64,000 nt of DNA from an uncultured Bacillota bacterium. GTDB lineage: Bacteria > Bacillota > Clostridia > Peptostreptococcales > Anaerovoracaceae. Under the pieces are notes generated by a model. That model saw nothing but the letters and a program-made list of their open reading frames with translations. It was not told the origin of the DNA and made no database searches. Shown here one piece after another: positions 55,319 through 64,000 of this stretch (position 1 is its first letter; each line of letters starts with the position of its first letter). The translations under genes and the position numbers were made by a program. Location: contig CAKMKG010000006.1 in NCBI GenBank assembly GCA_927441425.1, positions 1-64,000 on the forward strand, given 5' to 3'.

Positions 55319-56329
55319 ATGATATTAAGAGAAGATCTTGAAAAAAGAGAATATGAGACCTTATCGCCCTTTGCCGCCAAGGCTGCTGATACAAAAGGGA
55401 GACAATATGAGGAAGCAAAATGCGAGGTAAGGACGGACTATCAGAGGGACAGGGATCGGATCGTCCATTCGAAAGCCTTTCGGAGGCTGATGCATAAAAC
55501 CCAGGTTTTTTTGGCTCCGGAGGGGGATCATTTCCGAACCCGACTAACCCATACCCTGGAGGTATCTCAGATCGCAAGGACCATAGCCAGAGCACTGGCC
55601 TTGAATGAAGATCTGGCAGAAGCCATTGCGATGGGTCATGACCTTGGGCATACGCCCTTTGGCCACAACGGGGAGAGCTTTCTGAATGAGAAGCATCCCG
55701 GCGGCTTTCGTCATAACGTCCAGAGCCTAAGAGTGGCAGATGTTCTGGAACCAAGCGGAAATAGAAGAGGGATGAACCTTACCTTTGAGGTGCGAGACGG
55801 CATTTTAAATCATACGGGTGACATTGTTCCGGCCACACTGGAGGGGCAAATCGTCAAACTCAGCGACAGGATCGCCTATATCAATCATGATATTGATGAC
55901 GCCTTACGCAGCGGGGTGATAAAAGAAGCCGATCTGCCAAAGGATTGCGTTACGATTTTGGGGCAGGATCACCGCGCGAGAATCAATACACTCGTAACCG
56001 ATCTGATCAGGAACAGTGACGGCATGGACCGTATCGTGATGAGCGACGAACGCCGTTTTCATATGGACAAACTGAGAGGCTACATGTTTGAGAACGTGTA
56101 TCACAGCAAGATCGTAAAAAAGGATGAGGAACTGGATAAAGTAAAAAATATGATCTTTGCTCTTTATGATTACTATAAAAAAAATTCGAAGGAGCTGCCG
56201 TCGGAAACCCGGGGAATGATCGGAGAGTTTGGCATTGACGAAGTGGTGAAGGACCATATTGCAGGCATGACAGATCGGTATGCAATCAATATTTACAGTA
56301 CATTATTTATCCCGAAAGGATGGAAGTAG
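55319..56329 (+). CDS. dgt: dGTPase-family deoxynucleoside triphosphohydrolase
   Basis: This 336-residue HD-domain enzyme cleaves dNTPs to nucleosides and triphosphate. It has DRIVHSKAFRRLMHKTQVF near residue 41, the first HD ligand in RTRLTHTLEVSQIART near residue 76, AMGHDLGHTPFGHNGE near residue 103 and the last metal Asp in LSDRIAYINHDIDDA near residue 182. It is the short single-domain form common in Clostridia, placed before dnaG. Confidence 0.94.
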   Translation: MILREDLEKREYETLSPFAAKAADTKGRQYEEAKCEVRTDYQRDRDRIVHSKAFRRLMHKTQVFLAPEGDHFRTRLTHTLEVSQIARTIARALALNEDLAEAIAMGHDLGHTPFGHNGESFLNEKHPGGFRHNVQSLRVADVLEPSGNRRGMNLTFEVRDGILNHTGDIVPATLEGQIVKLSDRIAYINHDIDDALRSGVIKEADLPKDCVTILGQDHRARINTLVTDLIRNSDGMDRIVMSDERRFHMDKLRGYMFENVYHSKIVKKDEELDKVKNMIFALYDYYKKNSKELPSETRGMIGEFGIDEVVKDHIAGMTDRYAINIYSTLFIPKGWK

Positions 56330-56330
56330 A

Positions 56331-56352
56331 GGAGACCCAAGGGTCTCCTTTC
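56331..56352 (+). terminator. Terminator after dgt
   Basis: GGAGACCC and GGGTCTCC form a 7-bp stem and tight loop, followed by TTTC. A second A/T-rich hairpin (TTCAGTAAAA / TTTTACTGAA, 56355-56380) follows and would terminate minus-strand transcripts. Confidence 0.7.
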
Positions 56353-56454
56353 AATTCAGTAAAAATATTTTTTACTGAAAAAAAGGAATGACACAACTTT
56401 TGTCGAATATGTAACTGTAATTCTTTTATAAGATTATGTGATTCGGAGACAAAT

Positions 56455-58239
56455 GTGGGTGTGGGATTTAGTGATAACATAGTTGATGAAATTAAAAGCA
56501 GGTGCAATATTGTTGATGTGATCGGACGCCATGTGCCCCTAAAGAAAACAGGGAGCAATTACAAAGGCGTTTGTCCATTCCACAATGAAAAGACACCTTC
56601 TTTTGTTGTCTCTGACACGAAACAGATTTTTACATGCTTTGGTTGCGGAGCCACAGGCGATGTTCTTGAATTTGTACAACGCTACAACAATCTTGATTTT
56701 CCCGAAGCGGTAGATAAGCTTGCCGGTGAATATGGAATCGAGGTCAAAAGCACAAATTTTCAGGGCGAACGGGAAAGAACCGTGCTTTATGAAATCAACC
56801 GAGAGGCCGCAGCCTACTTTTACAGAGCTTTCACGAAAATTCCCAATCCTGCCTATGAATATATGAAGAAGCGCGGTATCTTGCCGGACACCCTTCGAAA
56901 ATTCGGGATCGGTTACGCCGACGGAGAGTGGGACAGCCTGTATGAGTATTTCATGAAGAAAGGCATTGACCCGCAAACACTTCTTGAGCTGGGACTCATA
57001 TCCTATTCAAACGGAAAGTATTATGACAAGTATAGAGATAGAGTGATTTTTCCAATCATCAATACAAGGGGAAAGATCATAGGCTTTGGCGGCAGAATTC
57101 TTGGAGATGGGAATCCTAAATACTTGAATTCACCGGAATCTTCGGTTTTTTTAAAGAAAAACAACTTATATGGATTAAACTTAACGAGACAGGATATAAA
57201 TAAAGAAAATCAAGTGATTCTCGTGGAAGGCTATATGGATGTTATTTCATTATATCAACACGGAGTTCGGAATGTCTCGGCTTCTTTGGGAACTGCCCTG
57301 ACGGAAAATCAGGCGGCGATGATGAAGCGGTATACTGAGAATGTGATTATTTCCTATGATTCGGATACAGCAGGTCAGGCGGCTGCGCTTCGTGGTCTGG
57401 ACATTCTGCACAAATCCGGGTGTAAGGTCAAAGTACTACATATCAATGACGGCAAGGATCCGGATGACTTCATAAAAAAGAATGGAAAGGACGAGTTTTT
57501 AAAGCTGATTCAAAATGCCATGACCTTTGCCGATTATAAGATTCATCTATTAAAGCAGCGTCTGGATCTTACGACTACAGAAGGAAGTGTGGAATTTCTA
57601 CAGGAAACGGCGAAGATTTTAAGGGAATTGAGTCCGGTGGAAGCGGACATCTATATTAAAAAAATTGCCCACGAAACAAAAATTTCTGAAGGGGCTATAA
57701 GACTAGAAATTAATGGCAATAATAATACCGAAAATACAAGGAATTCAAATGTTCCGCCCCATCGGGAAGCGGGGCAAAGGCAGACGTATGAAGGAAAAAG
57801 AGCCGGAACAGCGAGTCAACTGGAAAAACATTTTATTAAGCTAATGTTGTTCAAAAGTAACTATATTTTAAAAATGAAACCCTATGAATGGGTATTTAGA
57901 AGTCCATCCGCATATAAGATTTACGAATTGATTCTCTCAGTCTATAAAGACGATGAAGAGATCGATCTCAATAAAGTGGAGGACAGTCTGGAAGCAGAAG
58001 ATAATATACTTTTTCAGGATATCATTGATAATGTAAAGCTTTCTGATGATGACGAAGAGTACTTTCACGATTGTATAAAAGGGATAGAAGAAGCCAGATT
58101 GAACAAAAGAGAAAAAGAAATTATTCGAGATCTAGCGGTCCTGAATGATGATGAGGATCAGGATAAAATCGAAGCCCTTACGATAGAATTTAAAGAACTT
58201 ATGGAACTCAAGGAAGCAATCAAAAAAAGTAGAAGGTAG
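56455..58239 (+). CDS. dnaG: DNA primase
   Basis: This 594-residue primase has the CHC2 zinc finger CPFHNEKTPSF near residue 41 and CFGCGATGDV near residue 62, the catalytic core with RDRVIFPIINTRGKIIGFGGR near residue 198 and the TOPRIM acidic patch in LVEGYMDVISLYQHG near residue 258 and SYDSDTAGQAAALRGLDIL near residue 301. The C-terminal DnaB-binding part (about 440-594) is divergent. The start is GTG with GGAG 6 bases upstream. dnaG-rpoD order is the classic macromolecular synthesis arrangement. Confidence 0.95.
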   Translation: MGVGFSDNIVDEIKSRCNIVDVIGRHVPLKKTGSNYKGVCPFHNEKTPSFVVSDTKQIFTCFGCGATGDVLEFVQRYNNLDFPEAVDKLAGEYGIEVKSTNFQGERERTVLYEINREAAAYFYRAFTKIPNPAYEYMKKRGILPDTLRKFGIGYADGEWDSLYEYFMKKGIDPQTLLELGLISYSNGKYYDKYRDRVIFPIINTRGKIIGFGGRILGDGNPKYLNSPESSVFLKKNNLYGLNLTRQDINKENQVILVEGYMDVISLYQHGVRNVSASLGTALTENQAAMMKRYTENVIISYDSDTAGQAAALRGLDILHKSGCKVKVLHINDGKDPDDFIKKNGKDEFLKLIQNAMTFADYKIHLLKQRLDLTTTEGSVEFLQETAKILRELSPVEADIYIKKIAHETKISEGAIRLEINGNNNTENTRNSNVPPHREAGQRQTYEGKRAGTASQLEKHFIKLMLFKSNYILKMKPYEWVFRSPSAYKIYELILSVYKDDEEIDLNKVEDSLEAEDNILFQDIIDNVKLSDDDEEYFHDCIKGIEEARLNKREKEIIRDLAVLNDDEDQDKIEALTIEFKELMELKEAIKKSRR

Positions 58240-58248
58240 GTGGTTTGC

Positions 58249-59394
58249 ATGAGCTACGAAGAGGGACAAGAAGATAAAAAGTTTGAATATGTAAACGAAA
58301 TATTGGAAAAAGCAAAGAGTAAAGGTTCCATCTCTTACAGGGAAATATCAGATTACCTGGAAAATATAGACATGGATAAAGATCAGATGGATGATTTGTA
58401 CGATTCTTTGATTTCCATGGGTATAGAAATTGTTTCCGAGGTCGATCCAGATGATTTTGAAATCATTGCATTGGAGCATGAAGATGCGGAAGCAGATGCC
58501 ACGTTAGAGGATATCAATCTTGAAGGCGGAGAAATTGATCTGGAAGCAACGCTTCCAAAAGGAATTGCAGTCGATGATCCGGTCAGAATGTATCTGAAAG
58601 AAATAGGCAAGGTTCCTCTTTTGTCGGCGGAGGAAGAAATCGAGCTTGCAAAGCAAATGGAGCAGGGTGACAACGAAGCGAAGAAGCGGCTATGCGAAGC
58701 AAACTTGAGGCTGGTCGTCAGCATCGCCAAGCGATACGTCGGAAGAGGGATGCTGTTCCTGGATTTGATTCAGGAAGGAAATTTAGGTTTAATTAAAGCG
58801 GTAGACAAATTTGACTGGAGAAAAGGATATAAATTCAGTACATATGCTACCTGGTGGATTAGACAGGCAATTACCAGATCCATTGCAGATCAGGCAAGAA
58901 CCATAAGAATACCAGTGCATATGGTCGAAACCATCAATAAACTAATTCGTATTTCCAGACAGCTGCTGCAAGAATTCGGCAGAGAGCCAACCCCTGAGGA
59001 AATCGCATCCGAAATGGATATTACCGAGGAAAAGGTTAGGGAAATATTGAAGATTGCCCAGGAGCCTGTTTCACTGGAGACTCCAATCGGAGAAGAAGAA
59101 GATAGCCATTTGGGAGATTTCATACCGGATGATGATGTTCCTGCACCGGCGGAAGCTGCTGCTTTCTCCATGCTGAAGGAACAGCTTGTGGAAGTTTTGG
59201 ATACACTGACAGATAGAGAGCAGAAGGTTCTAAAGCTCAGATTTGGGCTTGATGACGGTCGTGCAAGAACGCTGGAGGAGGTCGGGAGACGATTTGACGT
59301 AACCCGTGAAAGAATCCGTCAAATCGAAGCAAAAGCCCTTAGAAAGCTACGCCATCCAAGCAGAAGCAAGAAATTAAAGGATTATTTAGAATAA
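58249..59394 (+). CDS. rpoD: RNA polymerase primary sigma factor
   Basis: This 381-residue sigma-A has an acidic region 1.1 (residues 1-100), region 1.2 [21 protein letters not shown], region 2 with [38 protein letters not shown]-type sequence near residue 148 and [28 protein letters not shown], region 3, and region 4 with [39 protein letters not shown] near residue 325. AAGGTAGGTGG before this ATG decides the start; a GTG at 58240 abuts the dnaG stop. Confidence 0.97.
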   Translation: MSYEEGQEDKKFEYVNEILEKAKSKGSISYREISDYLENIDMDKDQMDDLYDSLISMGIEIVSEVDPDDFEIIALEHEDAEADATLEDINLEGGEIDLEATLPKGIAVDDPVRMYLKEIGKVPLLSAEEEIELAKQMEQGDNEAKKRLCEANLRLVVSIAKRYVGRGMLFLDLIQEGNLGLIKAVDKFDWRKGYKFSTYATWWIRQAITRSIADQARTIRIPVHMVETINKLIRISRQLLQEFGREPTPEEIASEMDITEEKVREILKIAQEPVSLETPIGEEEDSHLGDFIPDDDVPAPAEAAAFSMLKEQLVEVLDTLTDREQKVLKLRFGLDDGRARTLEEVGRRFDVTRERIRQIEAKALRKLRHPSRSKKLKDYLE

Positions 59395-59400
59395 CCAAGA

Positions 59401-59430
59401 GCCACCCGTGGCAAGCGGGTGGCTTATTTA
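59401..59430 (+). terminator. Terminator after rpoD
   Basis: GCCACCCG pairs with CGGGTGGC over a 7-base loop, followed by TTATTTAT. The T run is interrupted, so read-through into trmK is possible. Confidence 0.7.
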
Positions 59431-59449
59431 TCTGAGGAGAAGTTTTAAA

Positions 59450-60154
59450 ATGATTAAGCTATCAGACCGATTGCAGAAAATCGCAGATCTCATCGAGCCG
59501 GGAGAGTCTATTGCTGATATCGGAACCGATCATGGGTTTTTGCCGATCGCGTTATGGGAGCGCGGGAAAAGCCCGCATGTTATATTAAGCGACATCAATA
59601 CCGGACCCTTGGAAAAAGCACGAGACAATATCAATAAATATTCCCCGGAAAATTTATTTGATCTCCGCATTGGAAGCGGCCTTGAAACATTAATGCCTGC
59701 GGAAGTTGACACCGTCGTGATTGCAGGGATGGGAGGCCAGTTGATCGCAGAAATTCTTGGAGAAGATAAAAATAAATCAAAAAGTTATAATAAGCTGATC
59801 CTTCAGCCGAGAAATGCCCAGGACAAGCTAAGACTTTGGCTATTTGAAAACGGGTTTGCAATTCGGGATGAATTCCTTGTCAGGGAAGGAAAATACCTCT
59901 GTGAGATCATACTGGCTGTTCCTGACGGCCAAATAGTAGAAATAAAGCCGGAGGCAATCGATTTGGAAATCAGTCCACTACTTTTTCAAAAAAAAGATCC
60001 CCTGCTGGTTGAATTTATTGAAAATAAGATTAGAATAGAGAAGAAGGTATATGATGAAATAAAAGCCGGTGCAACGAAAGAAAAGGCTGATAAACTAAAG
60101 AAATCGGAAGAACGAATAGAGTTACTGCAGGAATTGCGAAAGAGGAGTGGATAA
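59450..60154 (+). CDS. trmK: tRNA (adenine(22)-N1)-methyltransferase
   Basis: This 234-residue SAM-dependent enzyme methylates A22 of tRNA. It has SDRLQKIADLIEPG at the start, the SAM motif ADIGTDHGFLPIAL near residue 27, SDINTGPLEKA near residue 52 and VVIAGMGGQLIAEIL near residue 87 (the DPP-like catalytic region is replaced as usual in TrmK). The start is set by GAGGAG; a frame from 59408 runs through the rpoD terminator. It overlaps the region of the next start. Confidence 0.92.
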   Translation: MIKLSDRLQKIADLIEPGESIADIGTDHGFLPIALWERGKSPHVILSDINTGPLEKARDNINKYSPENLFDLRIGSGLETLMPAEVDTVVIAGMGGQLIAEILGEDKNKSKSYNKLILQPRNAQDKLRLWLFENGFAIRDEFLVREGKYLCEIILAVPDGQIVEIKPEAIDLEISPLLFQKKDPLLVEFIENKIRIEKKVYDEIKAGATKEKADKLKKSEERIELLQELRKRSG

Positions 60155-60155
60155 A

Positions 60156-60971
60156 ATGAGTATGACGATGAGCGAACTGATTGCAGAGATTGAGGTCATT
60201 GCCCCAAGAGAGCTGGAAGAGGAATGGGACAACTGTGGGATGCAGATCAATATGGGCAATCAGGAAGTAAACCGGGTCCTTATTGCGCTTGAAATTACAA
60301 AGGGTGTTATCGCAGAGGCAATGATGAAAGATATCGATTTCATTATCACCCATCATCCGCTGCTATTTCAGAAAATAGACGTAGTGGACAATAATACTAT
60401 TACAGGTAACTACGTGATCGACTTAATCAAAGCCAGCATTTCTGTATATTCCGCCCATACCACCTTTGATGATACCTTCGGAGGTAACAACGAGTATCTG
60501 GCGGATATTCTGGGCCTATCCAGGATACGGCGAATCAAAAACAAACGTGCTGCTATGAAGGGAGAGGTCAGAGAGTATGTCGTTGGCAGAATGGGAGACT
60601 TTCCGGAGCCAATCACGATGGAAGCCGCCTGCAGACTGGTGGAGAAATCCCTTGGCGTCAAAGGAGAGCTAAAGACCGTCGGCGATTCCAATAAAATCAT
60701 CCGGACCGTTGGTTTGTGCACCGGATCAGGGGGTGAGACCATGTCTGCTGCTATAAAAAATGGCTGTGACCTTTTCATCACAGGAGATGTCAGACATCAT
60801 GAAGCGCAAATTGCAATTGAAAAGGGGATCTGCATTATTGATGCCGGTCATTATGGAACGGAAAAGATTTTTGCGGAAAATTTCGCCGATAAGCTAAAGA
60901 AAAACGTTGGTTCTAAAATCCAGATATTAGAGTCGGAAATTAATACAAATCCATTTAAATATGTGATCTAA
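60156..60971 (+). CDS. Nif3-like dinuclear metal centre protein
   Basis: This 271-residue protein belongs to the NIF3/YqfO family of GTP cyclohydrolase I type 2 homologues. It has EWDNCGMQINMGNQEV near residue 26, IITHHPLLFQK near residue 62, the HTTFDD segment near residue 98 and GDVRHHEAQIAIEKGICIIDAGHYGTE-type metal ligands near residue 213. It lacks the PII-like insert that makes B. subtilis YqfO about 100 residues longer. ATG 60156 follows AAGAGGAGTGG. trmK-nif3 pairing after rpoD is conserved. Confidence 0.92.
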   Translation: MSMTMSELIAEIEVIAPRELEEEWDNCGMQINMGNQEVNRVLIALEITKGVIAEAMMKDIDFIITHHPLLFQKIDVVDNNTITGNYVIDLIKASISVYSAHTTFDDTFGGNNEYLADILGLSRIRRIKNKRAAMKGEVREYVVGRMGDFPEPITMEAACRLVEKSLGVKGELKTVGDSNKIIRTVGLCTGSGGETMSAAIKNGCDLFITGDVRHHEAQIAIEKGICIIDAGHYGTEKIFAENFADKLKKNVGSKIQILESEINTNPFKYVI

Positions 60972-60982
60972 TGTGATATAAT
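60954..60982 (+). promoter_or_regulatory. Promoter of RNase P RNA
   Basis: TTTAAA and TATAAT are 17 bp apart, with TGA before the -10 hexamer (extended -10). The expected start is at about 60989, where the RNA's P1 helix begins. Confidence 0.75.
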
Positions 60983-60988
60983 TATTCT

Positions 60989-61363
60989 GTGAGTAAGCCA
61001 GACAATCGCGTGGATACTTGATATCCACGAGGAAAGTCCGAGCTCCGCAGGGCATGGGTGCCAGATAACGTCTGGTGAAGGTGACTTTAAGGAAAGTGCA
61101 ACAGAAACATACCGCCGATCAGCTTAGGCTGAGGTAAGGTTGAAATGGTGAGGTAAGAGCTCACCGGCAGCATGGTAACATGCTGGCCGTGTAAACCCCA
61201 CCCGGAGCAAGACCAAGCAGGGAGGTAATTACCCTTCGGGGTACAATGCCTGAAAGGCGGCTGCCCGTCGCTTCCCGGTAGGTAGGTCGCATGAGCGTAC
61301 TGGTGACAGTACGCCTAGATAGATGATTGTCTAATACAGAACTCGGCTTATAGACTTACTCAC
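60989..61363 (+). ncRNA. rnpB: RNase P RNA
   Basis: The 375-base RNA starts with GTGAGTAAG (60989-60997), which pairs with CTTACTCAC (61355-61363) as P1. It has the universally conserved GAGGAAAGTCCGAGCTCCGC block near 61030 (P4/CR I), the ACAGAAACATACCGCC block near 61099, the GGTAAACCCCACC-type segment near 61190 and the ACAGAACTCGGCTTATAGAC end near 61335. It is the catalytic subunit that matures tRNA 5' ends; its protein modulator RnpM is encoded at 21.3 kb. Confidence 0.97.
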
Positions 61364-61753
61364 ACTACATATGTCTTGTAAACGTTGAGAAATATGCGTT
61401 TTCAAGGGTGAAACCTTCTGAAGCAGAACACATCAATTTACTAAAAATTGAGTAGACGTGTGCTGTAAAAAGGAGGTTTTTTTATGCAAGTACAACGTCT
61501 TTTTTGAAGTTCAAGTAAAATTCTATTTTTTTACTAAAAAAATCGATGGGTGGAATATATATTGAACCTAGAGTTATATTATATATACAATTGACGAGAA
61601 TAATAAATCTAGAATGATATAAAAATTTATCAGAATTCTGGCTGTTTTTTTTGCTGTTGTTTTTTTTGAAAGAGTTTACTAAGATAGAAGAAAGTCTAAG
61701 GGACAAGGGAACAGTTCAATAGACACTGCAGCAATGAAAGGAAGCCTAATGTC
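61364..61753. other. 390-bp intergenic region after rnpB
   Basis: It holds one long hairpin (61411-61479, described separately), a 7-codon frame and A/T-rich DNA from 61490 to 61753. No gene or known RNA was recognised. An open frame on the minus strand (61482-61706) has no family likeness and A/T-driven composition. Confidence 0.6.
61411..61483 (+). terminator. Long hairpin with T tract after rnpB
   Basis: AAACC (61411) pairs with GGTTT (61475), CAGAACAC (61424) with GTGTGCTG (61458, one mismatch) and CAATTT (61434) with AAATTG (61445). Seven T residues follow. It may be the terminator of rnpB. The right arm contains AAGGAGG, 7 bases before an ATG opening a 7-codon frame (MQVQRLF, 61484-61507), so control of translation is another reading. 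Confidence 0.55.
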
Positions 61754-62929
61754 ATGAAAAGAATCTTAGTTGTAGACGATGATGTCCACATCCTGAATTC
61801 AATGTCCGAAGCTTTCAGGGGTACGGACTATACTATAATCATAGCGGAAAGCGGCATCAAGGCTTTAATGCTCATGAAAACGCAGGAAATTGACTTAGTG
61901 ATCAGCAACCTAATCATGCCGCTGATGGACGGTAATAAACTGCTTTTATACATAAAGGAGCAGTTTCCTAATGTTATTCGAGTCATAATGGGCAGTAACA
62001 CAGATGAGGAATCTGTCTTCAAAGCCATTCTTCAAAACGTAGCGAAGTTTTACATACTTAAACCTTGGAACAATGAGAAGCTTCTGGAGTATGTGGACCA
62101 AGTTTTTGAAACGGAAGATATGTTGCGGTCCGATAACCTGCTGCTCTTCATAAACAATATAGAAAAGCTGCCAACCATCGAAACAAGCTACCAAAAAATA
62201 CTAACTATGATCGAAAAGGATTCGGATATCGGTTCGATCGCGTTGGAGATCGAAAAGGATTTTGCAATTTCGACCAAGTTGCTCCAAATCGCTAATTCAG
62301 CATACTATGGGCTCCGTACCGGCTCTGTTAAGCATGCCGCTGTTTATCTTGGACTGCAGAATCTGAAAAGCCTGATTTATTCTACTACGATCCTTAATTC
62401 ACTCAATTCGGCCTCTCCGCAGGATCAGCAAAGAGTAAATGATCTTTGGAATCATGCAGCCCTTACAAACAAGCTTCTTAACTACATGTATGAAGTTTTT
62501 ATGAATAAAAAGCTGACGGAAGCCGCTTACTCCGCGGGCCTTCTTCATAATATCGGCATCCTACCCCTGATCAAAAATAACATTGAAGATTATGGTGCAC
62601 TAATCAACAAGGTACGAATCAAATCCCTCAATCTAATAGACATTGAGACGGAAACCTACCAGATAAACCACCAAGAAGCGGGTGGATATTTAATAGACTG
62701 GTGGAAGCTGCCCTTTCCCATTGTAGAGGCGGCGCTGTTCCACCATAGGCCTCTTGATTCGAGGATTATGAATAAAGAAATCGTAGCAGCCGTTCATCTG
62801 GCGCAGCATTATGCATGGAAATTAACGAAGCAGCCTGTTGTAACAGAATTCTACCCAGAGGTCTTTGATATTCTGGGTATTCCCATTAAAAATTTTGAAG
62901 CGGCTGTAAATTGGAACGACTGGATCTAA
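61754..62929 (+). CDS. Response regulator-like protein with HDOD domain
   Basis: This 391-residue protein has an N-terminal receiver domain (about 1-120: RILVVDDDVHIL, LVISNLIMPLMDG, KFYILKPW) and an HDOD domain (about 130-345: IEKLPTIETSYQKIL, LQIANSAYYGL, AAYSAGLLHNIGIL). The residue normally phosphorylated, the Asp at the end of beta 3, is Asn52, although the acidic pocket and the Lys are kept. HDOD domains are non-catalytic HD relatives that act in signalling output. No kinase gene is adjacent. It may work without phosphorylation or through partner binding. Confidence 0.9.
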   Translation: MKRILVVDDDVHILNSMSEAFRGTDYTIIIAESGIKALMLMKTQEIDLVISNLIMPLMDGNKLLLYIKEQFPNVIRVIMGSNTDEESVFKAILQNVAKFYILKPWNNEKLLEYVDQVFETEDMLRSDNLLLFINNIEKLPTIETSYQKILTMIEKDSDIGSIALEIEKDFAISTKLLQIANSAYYGLRTGSVKHAAVYLGLQNLKSLIYSTTILNSLNSASPQDQQRVNDLWNHAALTNKLLNYMYEVFMNKKLTEAAYSAGLLHNIGILPLIKNNIEDYGALINKVRIKSLNLIDIETETYQINHQEAGGYLIDWWKLPFPIVEAALFHHRPLDSRIMNKEIVAAVHLAQHYAWKLTKQPVVTEFYPEVFDILGIPIKNFEAAVNWNDWI

Positions 62930-62981
62930 ATCTTGTCTTTGACCGGAAAAGGATATAGTAAGATTAAATTAGGGAGAATTT

Positions 62982-63836
62982 ATGTTAACAAAAGAAGAAA
63001 TTATAACGATGATAGAAGAATCTGTGGGTACGTCGCAGTATAATAACTTTGGTGTTATTGGGATGAAAGATCTGCCGATGTGGGAAAATCCTATCGTTGG
63101 ATTTGCAAAAGGTGATGATCCATACTTTGAATATTATAAAAAGTCTATCGGTGATTTTTACTGGTTACCGAAAGAGGTATATCAGCTTAAATATAAGAAT
63201 GAATCAATCAATGACAGTCAACTTACTGTCATAAGCATCGGTTTCCCGCAGACTAAGGAAACCAAACTGGAACAAAGAAAAGCACTAGAAATGCCCAGTG
63301 ACCGTTGGCTTTACACAAGAGGCGAATGGGAATGCATGATCGAAAAGATTACGGAAGATATCGTAACCAAATTGGAATCAGATGGTATGAAAGCTGTTTC
63401 ATTAGATTCCATCAGAGAGTTTTCAAGGCATACCTCAGAAAAGTTTGGAATCGCATCGAACTGGTCCCACCGGCATACTGCTTTCATAGCGGGATTAGGG
63501 ACCTTTGGATTATCTGACGGCCTCATTACGAGAAAGGGCAAAGCGATGAGGTTTACTACCATAATCGTAAACAGGCAATTTGAACCAACCCAGCGAGGGT
63601 ATCAGGATCATCACGCATACTGCAAATTCTATCAAGATGGTTCTTGTGGCGCCTGTATTTTACGATGTCCTGTCGTTGCAATTACAAAGGATGGGCATGA
63701 TAAAGATAAATGCAGTGCGTACCTTCAGAGAATCAAAAATGAGATCGGTCCTGATATTGTAAAGAATTCTCATTATATTTCCGGATGCGGGATTTGCCAA
63801 AGCAAGATACCTTGTCAGGACGGCATCCCAAAATAA
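62982..63836 (+). CDS. Double-cluster 4Fe-4S protein related to epoxyqueuosine reductase
   Basis: This 284-residue protein has a C-terminal ferredoxin-like part with DGSCGACILRCPVVAI near residue 222 (CxxCxxxCP), KCSAYL near residue 245 and SGCGICQSKIPCQDGIP near residue 265, giving ligands for two 4Fe-4S clusters as in QueG-like proteins. The middle has AGLGTFGLSDGLITRKGKAMRF near residue 172, matching the QueG/reductive dehalogenase fold where a corrinoid binds. The N-terminal 130 residues differ from QueG, so it is probably a paralogue with another substrate. Neighbours give no further clue. Confidence 0.75.
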   Translation: MLTKEEIITMIEESVGTSQYNNFGVIGMKDLPMWENPIVGFAKGDDPYFEYYKKSIGDFYWLPKEVYQLKYKNESINDSQLTVISIGFPQTKETKLEQRKALEMPSDRWLYTRGEWECMIEKITEDIVTKLESDGMKAVSLDSIREFSRHTSEKFGIASNWSHRHTAFIAGLGTFGLSDGLITRKGKAMRFTTIIVNRQFEPTQRGYQDHHAYCKFYQDGSCGACILRCPVVAITKDGHDKDKCSAYLQRIKNEIGPDIVKNSHYISGCGICQSKIPCQDGIPK

Positions 63837-64000
63837 AATATTTTAAATTTTCAGAAAAGAACTTGCATAATAATTTATTCTGTGATATATTAAAAAAGTT
63901 GAGTCAATCAACACTATAAGCCAAGATTAAATATGATTATTACATTTTCTTCGAGTTAAGAGTTTTAAGAATCAATATTTATCTCATCAAATCGTTTAAT
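63837..64000. other. A/T-rich end of window
   Basis: No gene, RNA or clear signal is visible in these 164 bases. The downstream gene lies outside the window. Confidence 0.6.

Noticed and set aside
61482-61706. 74-codon minus-strand frame in the rnpB downstream gap
   Set aside because: Lys/Asn/Phe-rich composition follows the A/T-rich DNA; no binding site or recognisable family.
62480-62570. HDOD domain as an active HD phosphohydrolase
   Set aside because: The motif reads LLHNIG rather than HD with metal ligands; HDOD domains lack the catalytic set.
1-64000. tRNA genes, CRISPR arrays, insertion sequences and prophage genes
   Set aside because: Looked for on reading both strands; no cloverleaf, spaced repeat, transposase or phage structural gene was recognised.

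Overview
The window is a chromosomal segment of a low- to mid-GC Gram-positive anaerobe, most likely a member of the class Clostridia. The evidence is the Firmicutes-type gene order (rpsB-tsf-pyrH-frr-uppS-cdsA-dxr-rseP-ispG, then polC-rimP-nusA-ylxR-ylxQ-infB-rbfA-nrnA-truB-ribF, rpsO-pnp, ylxY-mlpA, dnaG-rpoD-trmK-nif3), a PolC-type replicase, a T-box leader, the methylerythritol phosphate pathway and S-layer homology domains. A family such as Anaerovoracaceae is only a guess. Nearly every gene is on the plus strand. I saw no tRNA, rRNA, insertion sequence, prophage or CRISPR array.

Layout. 1-1.9 kb: yicC-gmk-rpoZ. 2.0-4.4 kb: a polar amino acid ABC importer. 4.4-5.8 kb: tcdA behind a structured RNA leader, then a stand-alone LytTR regulator. 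5.9-14.1 kb: translation factors, nucleotide and lipid-carrier synthesis and isoprenoid genes, with a tiny PASTA-like protein between frr and uppS. 14.2-15.6 kb: an NfeD/SPFH pair. 15.6-28.0 kb: polC and the nusA-infB-truB-ribF operon. 28.0-34.1 kb: a T-box-controlled operon from DAHP synthase to prephenate dehydratase and EPSP synthase. 34.2-36.8 kb: a membrane GGDEF-EAL protein. 36.9-39.5 kb: rpsO-pnp. 39.7-45.0 kb: an MBOAT/DHHW acylation pair and an S-layer glycosidase. 45.0-47.5 kb: ylxY, mlpA and dut. 47.6-53.8 kb: a three-transcript arsenic island. 53.9-55.2 kb: a catalase-fold protein without catalase active-site residues. 55.3-61.4 kb: dgt, dnaG, rpoD, trmK, nif3 and the RNase P RNA. 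61.7-63.8 kb: a REC-HDOD protein and an iron-sulfur protein.

The most notable observations are these. PolC has lost exactly the 3'-5' exonuclease domain that normally interrupts its PHP domain. The catalase homologue has replaced the distal His and Asn and the proximal Tyr and Arg while keeping the rest of the fold. The arsC promoter carries three perfect TTAACA repeats at an 11-bp period, which is the Pho-box pattern, so arsenate reduction may be tied to phosphate starvation. The ars island also combines an ArsP-type permease with a CcdA/thioredoxin relay and has two operator-like inverted repeats of identical geometry. The receiver of the HDOD protein has Asn in place of the phospho-acceptor Asp.

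Gene starts were moved from the longest reading frame to an internal start wherever a ribosome binding site or a stop-start overlap decided it. All family assignments come from reading the translated sequences; no database search was run.
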